Part shown: positions 19,041-27,605 of the stretch, one piece after another | Layout of the letters: every line of letters begins with the position of its first letter | How positions within the stretch are numbered: position 1 is the stretch's first letter | Assembly: GCA_001660395.1 (NCBI GenBank) | Contig: LXWE01000007.1 | Coordinates: 1-64,000, forward strand | Reading direction: 5' to 3' | Length of the DNA stretch: 64,000 bases | Origin: Alteromonadaceae bacterium XY-R5 | Lineage (GTDB): Bacteria; Pseudomonadota; Gammaproteobacteria; Enterobacterales; Alteromonadaceae | The notes under the pieces: model-generated | Told to the model about the DNA's origin: nothing | Seen by the model: the letters and a program-made list of their open reading frames with translations, nothing else | Database searches by the model: none | Position numbers and translations under genes: made by a program

Positions 19041-19054
19041 TGTGACTTGTCACA
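19041..19054. promoter_or_regulatory. Palindromic operator, copy A
   Basis: TGTGACTTGTCACA is a perfect 6-2-6 palindrome. It is almost the same as copy B at 20987-21002, and the pair brackets the two-gene minus-strand unit. Confidence 0.5.
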
Positions 19055-19109
19055 CTTTAATAAGATTAAATTTATCATGGTAAAGTTAGCCAATTTCTAT
19101 GCAAACCCA

Positions 19110-19886
19110 TTAACTGTTTTCACCTTTACCTTGCATAAAAGCAACCTTTATATCGACATCCTTATCAAAAGCAGCAAATTTCAAAGTTATGCGTGGCTTG
19201 TTATTGGATTTAGTTCCGGAAGCTTTCGACAGCATATCTAGGTACTTGGTCCGCAAATCATGTAATACAGATTCCTGCTCACGAGGACTTCTGAATTTCT
19301 TTAAAGGTTCTTTAGAAAATTTCAGAAAAATTGACGAATTACACATTGAAATCTCAATTACATTTTTTTGTACAAAATGCTGAAATTTATAACTTGGACT
19401 AAATACGAAAGTATTTCTCAGGAATGTGCATTCAACACTCCTTATATTTCCATGTATCGCATGAAAAGAAGCTTTTGTATTACTAATCGCCTCACTCATT
19501 AGACATCCATAGAATGAATTCATGGAGCCTTGAATATTAACAAGAGCGTCAGAGTTCTTAGAAAATCTAGAATAATTAAAGTTACAGTTTAAAAAATGCG
19601 AGTTGCTTAATGTGTTATTTTGAAAAGAAGAACCGCTAAAATCACACTTTAAGAAAAAACAATTTATGAACATGCAGTTAACAAACTTAGTATCATTAAA
19701 GTTTGCGTCATATATAAGAACATTTTCAAACACGTCACTCTTGAACTCTAAGGAATTTAGTTCTTTAACTCCTACACCCCATATCTCCATGTTTTCTAGA
19801 AAACTTTTTGAATTTTTAGACGCGGCATCTTTGCTTGTCTCCTCGATTTCTGATAGTACCCTATCAATATTAAGAATCATGTTCAT
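19110..19886 (-). CDS. Pentapeptide-repeat-like protein
   Basis: The 258-residue protein has a low-GC gene. The centre (about 50-150) carries pentapeptide-like A(N/D)F periodicity, such as YDANFNDTKFVNCMFINCFF, CDFSGSSF and CNFNYSRF. A quadrilateral beta-helix is expected. The C-terminal third is basic and lacks repeats. It overlaps the preceding gene by 17 nt, forming a two-gene unit. Function unknown. The low GC against the neighbouring recombinase suggests cargo. Confidence 0.65.
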   Translation of the reverse strand: MNMILNIDRVLSEIEETSKDAASKNSKSFLENMEIWGVGVKELNSLEFKSDVFENVLIYDANFNDTKFVNCMFINCFFLKCDFSGSSFQNNTLSNSHFLNCNFNYSRFSKNSDALVNIQGSMNSFYGCLMSEAISNTKASFHAIHGNIRSVECTFLRNTFVFSPSYKFQHFVQKNVIEISMCNSSIFLKFSKEPLKKFRSPREQESVLHDLRTKYLDMLSKASGTKSNNKPRITLKFAAFDKDVDIKVAFMQGKGENS

Positions 19887-20628
19887 TTATATATATTCCA
19901 GATTTAGAAACTTTCAGAAGTTTAATTAATTCTGCAGCAATATCACTCTCAAGCCTTGAATCCCTTAAGCCGGAAAAAGGTATCTTAGTTATCAGCCAGG
20001 GTATTCTCGGAACTCCATCAAGATCTAAGTCACTTGCATCAATCGTTATCATAGATTTTACAGAAGTCGATTTGTCTGATTCTTTGGTCAGAGTACAGAG
20101 GTTATAGTTTACCAATTGCCCAAAAAGCACTTTATAGTTGGCTATTGGAAGAAATTGCCATGTTGGTGAAAATCCATTATTAGTTAGAGCGCTTATTGTA
20201 AAATTTGTGCAAGTAAACTCTTCTTCATTACTACTTGATTTATTTACTTTTTCATTTGCTAAAACTTTAACTTTAACTGAGTCGGTAATCCCAACATCCA
20301 TTACATCTGTTTCACTCTGCGCACCTGCTATTTTGTATTTAACTTCTACTGAAAGCGGTAAAGAACCACAATTTACAGTCCCTAATTTTACATCAAAGCC
20401 AACAAGATCCAGTTTTATCTTAGCCCTTTTCAATCCATAGAGAAAAGAAGGATTTGGTGGCAATCTATAAGCGCTTTGCTCAATATAAACTCGATGACTA
20501 CCATCAAATTGGATATTCAAATCGGCGGAATACAAACCTTTTTCGGTTTCTATCTTTGAATAAGTAACTGTATGCGAAACGCATAAAGGCGAATCTTCGC
20601 AGCTAAATTTAATTTTATTTGCACCCAC
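19870..20628 (-). CDS. Protein of unknown function, partner of the pentapeptide protein
   Basis: The 252-residue, mostly beta-structured protein has no signal peptide or membrane segment. A Cys-containing start (FSCEDSPLCVSHTVTY) precedes alternating hydrophobic strands. I do not recognise a family. It is the first gene of a tight operon (17-nt overlap) in low-GC DNA beside the recombinase. It may act with the pentapeptide protein as an unnamed cargo system. Confidence 0.55.
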   Translation of the reverse strand: MGANKIKFSCEDSPLCVSHTVTYSKIETEKGLYSADLNIQFDGSHRVYIEQSAYRLPPNPSFLYGLKRAKIKLDLVGFDVKLGTVNCGSLPLSVEVKYKIAGAQSETDVMDVGITDSVKVKVLANEKVNKSSSNEEEFTCTNFTISALTNNGFSPTWQFLPIANYKVLFGQLVNYNLCTLTKESDKSTSVKSMITIDASDLDLDGVPRIPWLITKIPFSGLRDSRLESDIAAELIKLLKVSKSGIYINEHDS

Positions 20629-20986
20629 TAACTTACCTCCACTGTAAGTGGTAATGAAACTAAATCGAATAATTTATATATGCACTCATCACTACCAGTT
20701 CGCGCTAAAAATAAAGACTGGCAAATGTATTTTTGGGTAGGAAATGCTTCAAAAATATAACTCTGCTCATCGGTATCCATCCGTGGCTCCTAATGACAGC
20801 TGTTCAAATTTCAAACTATAAGTTTACACATTGCCGGTCATTAATCAACCACCACCCTTTTAAAGACAGGACATTGCCTTATTATTTTTACTATATATTT
20901 GGTATGTTTAATCTTCAGTGCTATTTCATTAATTATCTAAAGCTTATATAAGAGTAGCATTACTTGAATAAATCCTTACTATAAAA
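20629..20986. other. Gene-free divergent region
   Basis: AT-rich DNA separates two divergent operons. It probably holds both promoters. No convincing small gene is seen; a short frame at 20733-20951 has poor start context. Confidence 0.4.
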
Positions 20987-21002
20987 GTGTGACAGGTCAC
21001 AC
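20987..21002. promoter_or_regulatory. Palindromic operator, copy B
   Basis: GTGTGACAGGTCACAC is a perfect 7-2-7 palindrome 12 nt before the next ATG. A repressor bound here would block transcription of the three-gene operon. Its partner is copy A at 19041. Confidence 0.6.
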
Positions 21003-21014
21003 GTTGGGTAAATA

Positions 21015-21617
21015 ATGGCAAAACAATCAGACGACAAACTATGGCAGGAATTTATTGATTCAGGTGCTGCTAATCGTGGGATAAGCACAACTGACCTAAT
21101 GAGCATTGAAAATCCATTGCCGGCACTTGGGCAAACCTCTCGAAAAGAGGAAATGCTTGCACTTAAATCTGTCCTAACCGACGACGCCTACAAACGTCTT
21201 GCGGCGCGCTGGCGCAAGTTCAAGCATCGAAGCACTTCAGATATCACCACGCTTACTATCAGCCGCTCTACCCTCAACAGACTCCGGGCAGTGGCAAGAG
21301 AAACCGGCCTTGACCAGGATAACTACGATCTTTTGCTCGAAATCCTGATGGACCCTGAGCACAAGCTAGATGAACACTTGGTATCTGATAACGTTGCAAA
21401 CATCCCTACTTCGTTGAATATCTCTGAACAATCTAACTTACTCAGAGCGAAGCTAAGGTTTCGCCCTCGCAGTTGGCAGTATCTGGTTAATATTGCCGAA
21501 TTTGCATTTGGTAGCGGCTGGCTCGCGTGTAAACATCTATCCGGGGGTAAACGCACTACAAAGGCCGAAGAAGAAGCATTGTCTGAATTTATGAGGAAAC
21601 TTAAGGGCCTTGAGTAA
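21015..21617 (+). CDS. Hypothetical protein, possible DNA-binding partition-type factor
   Basis: This is a 200-residue soluble protein. The central segment LTISRSTLNRLRAVARETGL has the strand-helix-helix look of ribbon-helix-helix proteins. It is followed by a helical (DNYDLLLEILMDPE) region and a basic C-terminus (SGGKRTTKAEEE). It is the first gene of a three-gene unit and sits directly after a palindromic operator, so autoregulation is plausible. I cannot assign a named family. Confidence 0.55.
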   Translation: MAKQSDDKLWQEFIDSGAANRGISTTDLMSIENPLPALGQTSRKEEMLALKSVLTDDAYKRLAARWRKFKHRSTSDITTLTISRSTLNRLRAVARETGLDQDNYDLLLEILMDPEHKLDEHLVSDNVANIPTSLNISEQSNLLRAKLRFRPRSWQYLVNIAEFAFGSGWLACKHLSGGKRTTKAEEEALSEFMRKLKGLE

Positions 21618-21656
21618 TTTGCTTTAAGCACATACCTAATATCTGAATCAACGTAA

Positions 21657-21977
21657 TTGAGCCTTACCTACATGATCGAAGAGAATACCGTATCTGAGAC
21701 ACATACTGATTTTCCAGTAGTCGAATTTAACCACTTTGCATTTGCCGCCCTACTCCGGCGCCTGAGAATGGACGCGAGATTTACAACATCTGACACGGCC
21801 AAGGTTGTCGGTATAAAATCACGCAAAACGTGGGAGAACTGGGAAAAATCTATTGGCCAACCGTCCGTTTTTCAATATTTTCAGGCGGGGTTGGGCATGG
21901 GATACAGACTGGATGAATTAACAAAAATGGTTTGTGAAATCTTGGTGCCAGAAGTGCAACCAAATCCAGTTGAGTAA
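21657..21977 (+). CDS. Small HTH-like protein
   Basis: The 106-residue protein has a region at about 29-70 (FAALLRRLRMDARFTTSDTAKVVGIKSRKTWENWEK) that resembles a Cro/phage-type helix-turn-helix binding domain. It lies 39 nt after the previous gene. It may be the regulator of the palindromic operators nearby. The start at 21672 (MIEENTV) is an alternative. Confidence 0.55.
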   Translation: MSLTYMIEENTVSETHTDFPVVEFNHFAFAALLRRLRMDARFTTSDTAKVVGIKSRKTWENWEKSIGQPSVFQYFQAGLGMGYRLDELTKMVCEILVPEVQPNPVE

Positions 21978-22003
21978 AATGGTGGACAATGAAAGGACGC
22001 ATA

Positions 22004-22678
22004 ATGAATACCAGCAACTTAATCCCTTTTGCGCTTAATGATCATGGTTTAATGGTCTCTGTTGAAGATGTGCCAAGCGGGGCTGCTTGTGGATGCATTT
22101 GTCCATCATGCAACACCCCGCTCATTGCGCGGAAGGGGCAAATCAACAGGGCTCATTTTGCTCATGATGGCCACCAGCAAAACGCTGATACTTTCTGTTC
22201 ATATACACCAGAGCGTTCCGTAGAGTTGATGATACTCGCACAGCTGAAGGAACCTGGCCAAGTCATACATCTGCCCGACTACTTCTTGAATAACCATCAG
22301 ATAACAAGCAGAAAATCCTGGGATATTGAAGGCGTAACTGAGTCTCAGTACGACGGGGCGATCATCATCAAAGGGACTTCGCTGGACATTTCATTTCACC
22401 GTGTAAGCCAATATCAGGCCATAAAAAGTAAAACTGCATTATTGGTGTTGGATGTTGCACAGTTTATCGAGACGCTCCAGCCGGCTAACTATAAGTTGCA
22501 AATTCAGCAACTGATCGAGAAACACCATCCCGCAAAATGTTATGCCTGGCATAAGAGGCAAACATTACCAAAGTACGCTTGTTCGAAAAGTATCCCAAAG
22601 CATCTCCGTGAAAGGCCTGTAAACCCAGACAAGGTAAACAGAGCGACTATCGTGATCGGGGGCGTTGTTAAAAAGTGA
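22004..22678 (+). CDS. CoiA-like zinc-binding protein, short form
   Basis: The protein has 224 residues from the ATG at 22004, which has AAAGGA 6 nt upstream (alternative ATG at 21989). The N-terminal part matches the competence protein CoiA family: CICPSCNTPLIARKG, then HFAHDG, a probable Cys2-His2 zinc site. Full CoiA has a nuclease domain. Here the middle segment (ESQYDGAIIIKGTSLDISFHR) may be a reduced or altered nuclease core, since the expected catalytic Lys pair is not clear. Such genes recur on mobile elements. It is the last gene of the small operon. Confidence 0.65.
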   Translation: MNTSNLIPFALNDHGLMVSVEDVPSGAACGCICPSCNTPLIARKGQINRAHFAHDGHQQNADTFCSYTPERSVELMILAQLKEPGQVIHLPDYFLNNHQITSRKSWDIEGVTESQYDGAIIIKGTSLDISFHRVSQYQAIKSKTALLVLDVAQFIETLQPANYKLQIQQLIEKHHPAKCYAWHKRQTLPKYACSKSIPKHLRERPVNPDKVNRATIVIGGVVKK

Positions 22679-22800
22679 TAATACGCGATCTGAAAGCTAT
22701 GGGATTTGAATTGTAGCAAATCTGACGGTTGGCATTTTGCTTATGTCTTAAAACGCACGTCCGATTAGATAAGCGGACATTGACACGATTAAAGTTGGTT

Positions 22801-22895
22801 GAAATATCCGCAATATTACTGCGCACAGTGAATAGCCCGTTATTTGGTTTTAGCAGAAAGATAAATGATATTAAGCAAGCGTCGAGGCTGCTAAT
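22801..22895 (+). pseudogene. Fragment of an HDOD-domain gene
   Basis: The segment encodes ISAILLRTVNSPLFGFSRKI and NDIKQASRLL. Codon for codon it resembles residues about 50-85 of the HDOD protein at 47895-48740, with roughly nine of ten bases the same. Homology stops sharply on both sides. The rest of 22679-23012 shows no gene. Confidence 0.85.
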
Positions 22896-23012
22896 GTTGT
22901 TACATCTCGCCATGTAACGTTCGCTCAGCAACCTTTTTGGTGAGTTGTGTAGTAATCCGGCTTCGGCAAGGATGTCATCAGGTGAATTGCAGCCTTCACA
23001 ACCCCAGTTATA

Positions 23013-24440
23013 TTAAGTTAAAACTGCTTTATTCATTGGTGCAAAGTGCCTGCTCAAAAGTCGCACCAACATTAATACCGCAGACAAAGTAAAGCTCACC
23101 AGCAGAGCAACCCATAATCCTTTTAAAGCCAAGCTAGTATTCACCAGATACAAAGCTAGAGGCACACCAAGCACCCAACAACAAAATAAGTTAATGAGCA
23201 TTGGTGCTAGAGAATCATTCATTCCTCGCATAACTGCAGTAAAATATAATTGTATTGCATCTACCAGAAAATAAAGAGTTGCGATTCCAAACAGCCCAAT
23301 AGCTGTATCCACCACGACAATATCTGAACTGTAAAGGCCTACTAATGCTCTGGAAAAAAATATTAGTGCTGTTCCAACAATTCCTTGAAAAAAAATCACC
23401 AAAACCAAACCATGAAATGCACAAATCTTTATTTCCTGAAACTGCTTAGCCCCAAAATGAAAGCCAACAACCACAGTCAAAGCCATGCCAACACCAAGCG
23501 GTATATTGAGTAAAAATGTAGCAAGATTGACAACTATTTGATGGGCTGCAGCATCTGCAGGCTCCAACCGACTGCTCAACAACCCAAGCACACTAAATAA
23601 TCCTACTTCCAAAACAAGCATTATTGACACCGGTAAACCTGTTTTAATGATATTTGCAAAGTATTCAATAGGTGGCCGCAACGAAATTCTTGCGAGATAG
23701 GAATGAGATTTTATCTCCCTAAACACTACAAATGATAATACCGATAGATTAGTGCACCATACCAAGGTTGTTGCATATCCTATCCCTGCAATTCCTAACT
23801 CAGGAAAACCGAACTTGCCATACATCAAAACATAGTTGGCGCCGATGTTTAGTGGTATACCAAGCACAAAAGTAAGCATCAATACAGAAACCTTCTTCAT
23901 TCCTTCCAGGAAAAAACGCATCACTAGAAAAAGTGCCAGAGGAACAAAGCTGTACTTGTAACCCTCCATATATACTTTTGCCACAGACAGCAACTGTTTA
24001 TTGACTCCAACTTGTTCAGCTCCTTCTAGTAAAAACGGTGCAACAAAGCACGCTGAGATGCCCAAGGGCAGTGCCAGATAGATACCTGTAAGTAAATAAT
24101 AAGAAAAAGATTGTGAAGATTGAGTTATGGAATCACTTTCTGCGCGAGTTCTGGTGTTGCTCAGAAGCCCTTCTGAACCAGATTTTTCGATCTCAGACTT
24201 CTGTGATACCGCTCCAGCGCATTGGCCAATAAACCCAGATAACACCATAAATAATCCGGCCATACCCAATACAACGGGATTAGTGATCGCAATGACAAGT
24301 GCCATTCCGCCTAGCTTTTCAACACTCATGGCACCCGCCATGATACTGTCAATCACGGTAAGTGAAGCAACTGATATTTGAATTAATATGATGGGAAAAG
24401 CTAACTTTAATATCCGCCGAAGCAAGTTTGTATCAATCAC
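23013..24440 (-). CDS. MATE-family multidrug/metabolite exporter
   Basis: The 475-residue inner-membrane antiporter has about 12 hydrophobic segments in the two-lobe MATE arrangement. The N-lobe begins FPIILIQISVASLTVIDSIM, with the family's conserved Gly/Ala-rich second helix (LGGMALVIAITNPVVLGMAG). A polar insertion with Ser/Thr/Glu-rich sequence (about residues 82-108) interrupts the loop after helix 3, which is longer than in NorM. It lies 17 nt downstream of the hydrolase gene on the same strand and divergent from the isonitrile genes. It is inferred to export the cluster product or give self-resistance. Confidence 0.9.
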   Translation of the reverse strand: MIDTNLLRRILKLAFPIILIQISVASLTVIDSIMAGAMSVEKLGGMALVIAITNPVVLGMAGLFMVLSGFIGQCAGAVSQKSEIEKSGSEGLLSNTRTRAESDSITQSSQSFSYYLLTGIYLALPLGISACFVAPFLLEGAEQVGVNKQLLSVAKVYMEGYKYSFVPLALFLVMRFFLEGMKKVSVLMLTFVLGIPLNIGANYVLMYGKFGFPELGIAGIGYATTLVWCTNLSVLSFVVFREIKSHSYLARISLRPPIEYFANIIKTGLPVSIMLVLEVGLFSVLGLLSSRLEPADAAAHQIVVNLATFLLNIPLGVGMALTVVVGFHFGAKQFQEIKICAFHGLVLVIFFQGIVGTALIFFSRALVGLYSSDIVVVDTAIGLFGIATLYFLVDAIQLYFTAVMRGMNDSLAPMLINLFCCWVLGVPLALYLVNTSLALKGLWVALLVSFTLSAVLMLVRLLSRHFAPMNKAVLT

Positions 24441-24457
24441 AGCTAGAACCTCAAGAT

Positions 24458-25318
24458 TTACATGGACAGAGAAGAAATTAATTCCTTTTTTAACGGGGTG
24501 TCATTGATTTTATCCAACACCTTATCGACTGTGTTGTCATCAGATAAAATTCGATAGTGTCCTAACCCGCTAGTTGCGTGTATTTTTGCACTTCCATTTA
24601 TCGACTGAAATATCAATTCAGATTGATTAAAATCTACAAAATCGTCATCATAATCATGTATTAATAAAATATCAGAATCTATACTTTTGGCATTGTAATC
24701 TGAAGAGAACTCGCTCCATATATTTACAGAAGAAAATAGACCTTCCAATAATTCGTTAATATATCTTATTGTTTCTTTGCTTAGTTGGAAGTATGAACAA
24801 AATCTAAAAGTAAGATAATCAAATTTGCAAACACTGGATATGGCTACTAACTTTTTAGCGGAAACCCCGTTTTTCAACGCATAAAAACTATAAAGAGAAC
24901 CTATGGAGTGACTCACAACAGCCTCGAATTGACCAAACTCATTTTGCAGCTTCAATAGGATTTCGTGGCAATCTAACAAAGTGGCAGTTTTGCCCTCTGA
25001 TTCGCCATGTCCAGGTAGATCAAAAGCTATTACTCTATAACCCTCTTCCCTTAAGGCATTAATTAATTTGTAAAACCTTGAAGCCCTTGCATTCCAACCA
25101 TGCACCAAAACCACAGTTTTTTTTCCACCCTGTCCCCAACGATAAACCGAAACTTTACCATGTTGACTTTGCAGCTCATAACGATCCGCAGAGTCCAGCG
25201 TATATTGTTCTACTTTTCTAACTTTAGACGCGGATGTTTTCTGAAATAACGAAAATGCAAGCTTGGATGCAAGCTTTTTAGAAACAAGCTCCAAAATCTT
25301 CATGATGAATTTTACCAT
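24458..25318 (-). CDS. Alpha/beta hydrolase of the cluster
   Basis: This is a 286-residue serine hydrolase. The oxyanion region is VLVHGWNARASRF and the nucleophile elbow is SHSIGS (Ser in place of the first Gly of GxSxG). The probable acid is in HDYDDDFVDF and the His in GLGHYRIL. It has no signal peptide. It shares a transcript with the MATE gene and is divergent from the isonitrile synthase. The PKS has no thioesterase domain, so this enzyme could release or trim the chain. A detoxifying role is equally possible. Confidence 0.8.
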   Translation of the reverse strand: MVKFIMKILELVSKKLASKLAFSLFQKTSASKVRKVEQYTLDSADRYELQSQHGKVSVYRWGQGGKKTVVLVHGWNARASRFYKLINALREEGYRVIAFDLPGHGESEGKTATLLDCHEILLKLQNEFGQFEAVVSHSIGSLYSFYALKNGVSAKKLVAISSVCKFDYLTFRFCSYFQLSKETIRYINELLEGLFSSVNIWSEFSSDYNAKSIDSDILLIHDYDDDFVDFNQSELIFQSINGSAKIHATSGLGHYRILSDDNTVDKVLDKINDTPLKKELISSLSM

Positions 25319-25532
25319 TTATAAAAGTCCCTTTCCTTGAGCTTTATAACGAAAGGCAAATTTAATGCACATTTGTATTTTTGAGCAATATAAACTTTAG
25401 ATGTCAGAGGTCAAACCAGAGTAACGACTGTTGACCAATTCCAAATTGATGAATTAATAATAAAAAGGCAAATTAAATGCCCATTACTTTACATGTGATC
25501 TCAAAATTTTAGTGAAAATTAGGGAATATATT

Positions 25533-26411
25533 ATGGAAATGTTTGATAGGGGAGATTTTGGGCTAACATCCAGAATCAATCTAAGAGATATTGATTCAAA
25601 TTTTGTCATAGAGCTCAAAAGAACAATTTATAAAGAAAAATTGGTAGTTTTTAAACAGCAGAATCTCACACCAGCCGAGTTTGTTGCTTTTGGCAAAAAA
25701 ATGGGTGTAGTGGAGAAATACTACGAAGATATGTATCACCACAAAGAGCACGAGGAAATATTCGTCTCCTCTAATCGCCATACAAAACAAGAGGTGGTAG
25801 GTGTGCCGCGAACAGGCAAATTTTGGCACTCAGACTACGCATTTATGCCATCTCCGTTCGCCTTTACCATAACTTTTCCTCAGGTAGTACCTAAGCTCAA
25901 TCGCGGCACTTATTTTATCGACATGGCAGAAGTCTATGAGGCACTGAGTGACGATCTTAAGCAACAAATCGCTGGCTCTTCCAGTATCCATTCTGTGCGT
26001 AAACGCTTCAAAATAAGGCCAAAAGATATATATCAGCCCATCGGAGCTATTCTTGACGAAATAGATAGATCAACACCGCCAGTAGTGCATCCTACGGTAG
26101 TAACCCACCCAATTACTGGCGAAAAGATTTTGTATATCAGCGAAGGTTTTACCATGGGTATCAATCCTTCGGAAAATATAAAAAATCCAAACCAGTTGTT
26201 GCACCAATTACTACAGGAAAGCGGCCAGCTAGACGACACATTCCAGCATCCTCACATCAAGTTGCTGAATATAGAGGAAGGCGATTTGTTGCTCTGGGAC
26301 AACCGACGCTTTATCCATCATGCCAAGCATTCAGGGGTATTTGAACCATCTGAAACCTATCGTTTGACGGTTTACGATGACCATGAGTTCAGTGCCACAA
26401 ACGCGGCCTAG
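25533..26411 (+). CDS. ScoE/Rv0097-like Fe(II)/2-oxoglutarate isonitrile synthase
   Basis: The protein has 292 residues from the ATG at 25533, preceded by AGGGA. A GTG at 25512 would add 7 residues. It belongs to the TauD/TfdA fold. The iron ligands are His99 and Asp101 in FWHSDYAF and His262 in RRFIHHAKH; Arg277 in TYRLTVYD would hold 2-oxoglutarate. The match to Mycobacterium Rv0097 and Streptomyces ScoE, as I remember them, runs along the whole length. The YYEDMYHH tyrosines (63, 64, 68), the Lys in RFKIRPKDIY and the RGTYFID segment are all kept. ScoE oxidatively decarboxylates an N-carboxymethyl-3-aminoacyl substrate to an isonitrile. It is first in the plus-strand operon, followed by the ScoD/FcoT-like gene and the ACP, the known partners. 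Confidence 0.9.
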   Translation: MEMFDRGDFGLTSRINLRDIDSNFVIELKRTIYKEKLVVFKQQNLTPAEFVAFGKKMGVVEKYYEDMYHHKEHEEIFVSSNRHTKQEVVGVPRTGKFWHSDYAFMPSPFAFTITFPQVVPKLNRGTYFIDMAEVYEALSDDLKQQIAGSSSIHSVRKRFKIRPKDIYQPIGAILDEIDRSTPPVVHPTVVTHPITGEKILYISEGFTMGINPSENIKNPNQLLHQLLQESGQLDDTFQHPHIKLLNIEEGDLLLWDNRRFIHHAKHSGVFEPSETYRLTVYDDHEFSATNAA

Positions 26412-26488
26412 CGGGGTAAGCTCGGCATTTCTGTCATCTTTCAAATTCAATTTAGTCAATTTATTTCACGTTTAAGGAAATATTTGTT

Positions 26489-27037
26489 ATGGAAGCACTT
26501 GCCAATTCTGAACTGGGAATCGAACTCAGCCTTGAGCATGACACATCACTGTGCGACAAAGTCTTAGAAGCCTATTTTCCTAATACTCGCTACTTGAAGT
26601 CCGGCGTCATTCATAAGATGGATATGGGGGTGACCAGCGATTTGGTGTCAGCCACTTGTGATTTCGCTATTCCAGAGTCTTGTTACATCAACGATACCGG
26701 GCACTTCAACTCAGTTGAGTTCAACATTTGCTATAACCAGATGATGTATTACGCCATCGCTATGTCGGTTAAGCACGGTCTCATGTCATCCCTTAATCAC
26801 TGGGATTTAAATACCTACTTTACCAAACAGCTACCTGATATTTTGATCGTCAACTTTAAAAGTAAATTTAAAAAGCCCATCAACTCCAGAGGATTTTCAG
26901 GTTACATCGATTTTCACTCCAGCCGTGTGGTAAAAGGCGGTAAATCGATGCTATTTATGAAGACCGATTGCAGATTTCGAGATGCTGACGGTGGCGATTG
27001 TTCCGGATCTGTTGACCTCGTTGTGGTAAAGCCATGA
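26489..27037 (+). CDS. ScoD/FcoT-like thioesterase-fold enzyme of isonitrile pathway
   Basis: The 182-residue hot-dog-fold protein matches Mycobacterium FcoT (Rv0098) in length and through ESCYINDTGHFNSVEF (residues 63-78, with Tyr66, His72, Asn74), the following CYNQMMYYAIA, and FKSKFKKPIN. In isonitrile lipopeptide pathways this family adds glycine to an alpha,beta-unsaturated acyl-ACP, giving the substrate for the ScoE-type enzyme. Gene order here (ScoE, ScoD, ACP) mirrors the actinobacterial cassette. It overlaps the ACP gene by 4 nt (ATGA). Confidence 0.88.
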   Translation: MEALANSELGIELSLEHDTSLCDKVLEAYFPNTRYLKSGVIHKMDMGVTSDLVSATCDFAIPESCYINDTGHFNSVEFNICYNQMMYYAIAMSVKHGLMSSLNHWDLNTYFTKQLPDILIVNFKSKFKKPINSRGFSGYIDFHSSRVVKGGKSMLFMKTDCRFRDADGGDCSGSVDLVVVKP

Positions 27038-27450
27038 GCGCGGCCTTCCAAGCAAACGCACCCTCCGATATTAAACAAGCATTGCAGGAGCGCACAACCA
27101 GCTTCGAGAAAAGCGAATTGTTGCTGAACTTTTTGCAAACAGAATTGCTGCCTTTCTTAAAGGTGAATCAGGAATCTGACATAAAACACCATGAGAGCCT
27201 GTTCAATCTTGGACTGACATCCATCGGTTCAGCAGAATTCACTGTAAAGTTGGAAAATGCAATAGGAGTAAAGCTGAACTCCAGCACCTTGTTCAACTTC
27301 CCCACACTGGCGCAACTACAGATGCACCTGTTGTCGCTACTTGATGGCTCTCAAGCGAGACAGGCCAAAAACCGTCAACCTCAAGGCAGTACAGTTATGC
27401 CCCATGAAGATCAGGTAAAAGCCATGTTAAAGCGAAAATTCGGTATCTAG
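27034..27450 (+). CDS. Discrete acyl carrier protein (ScoB-like)
   Basis: The 138-residue protein has a phosphopantetheine attachment serine at Ser63 in LGLTSIGSAEF; Thr replaces the usual Asp before it. Helices flank it on both sides (FLQTELLPFLKV before, FPTLAQLQMHLL after). An extended N-terminus and a basic tail add about 50 residues to the usual 80-90. It is translationally coupled to the FcoT-like gene. It should carry the fatty acyl chain during glycine addition and isonitrile formation, charged by the ligase at 34 kb and activated by the PPTase at 41.7 kb. Confidence 0.85.
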   Translation: MSAAFQANAPSDIKQALQERTTSFEKSELLLNFLQTELLPFLKVNQESDIKHHESLFNLGLTSIGSAEFTVKLENAIGVKLNSSTLFNFPTLAQLQMHLLSLLDGSQARQAKNRQPQGSTVMPHEDQVKAMLKRKFGI

Positions 27451-27605
27451 CCAGGACAACACAAGCCAGCAACCGGGCAATAAAACCAGCCATACGGTTT
27501 TATATCTGACTGTCCAGGTTATACAACATTATTCGCGAAACAAAAGGAACAGCGGCAAGAACGCTGTAGAGAATTTTCCCCAAAAATTATCTGTGGATAA
27601 ACATT

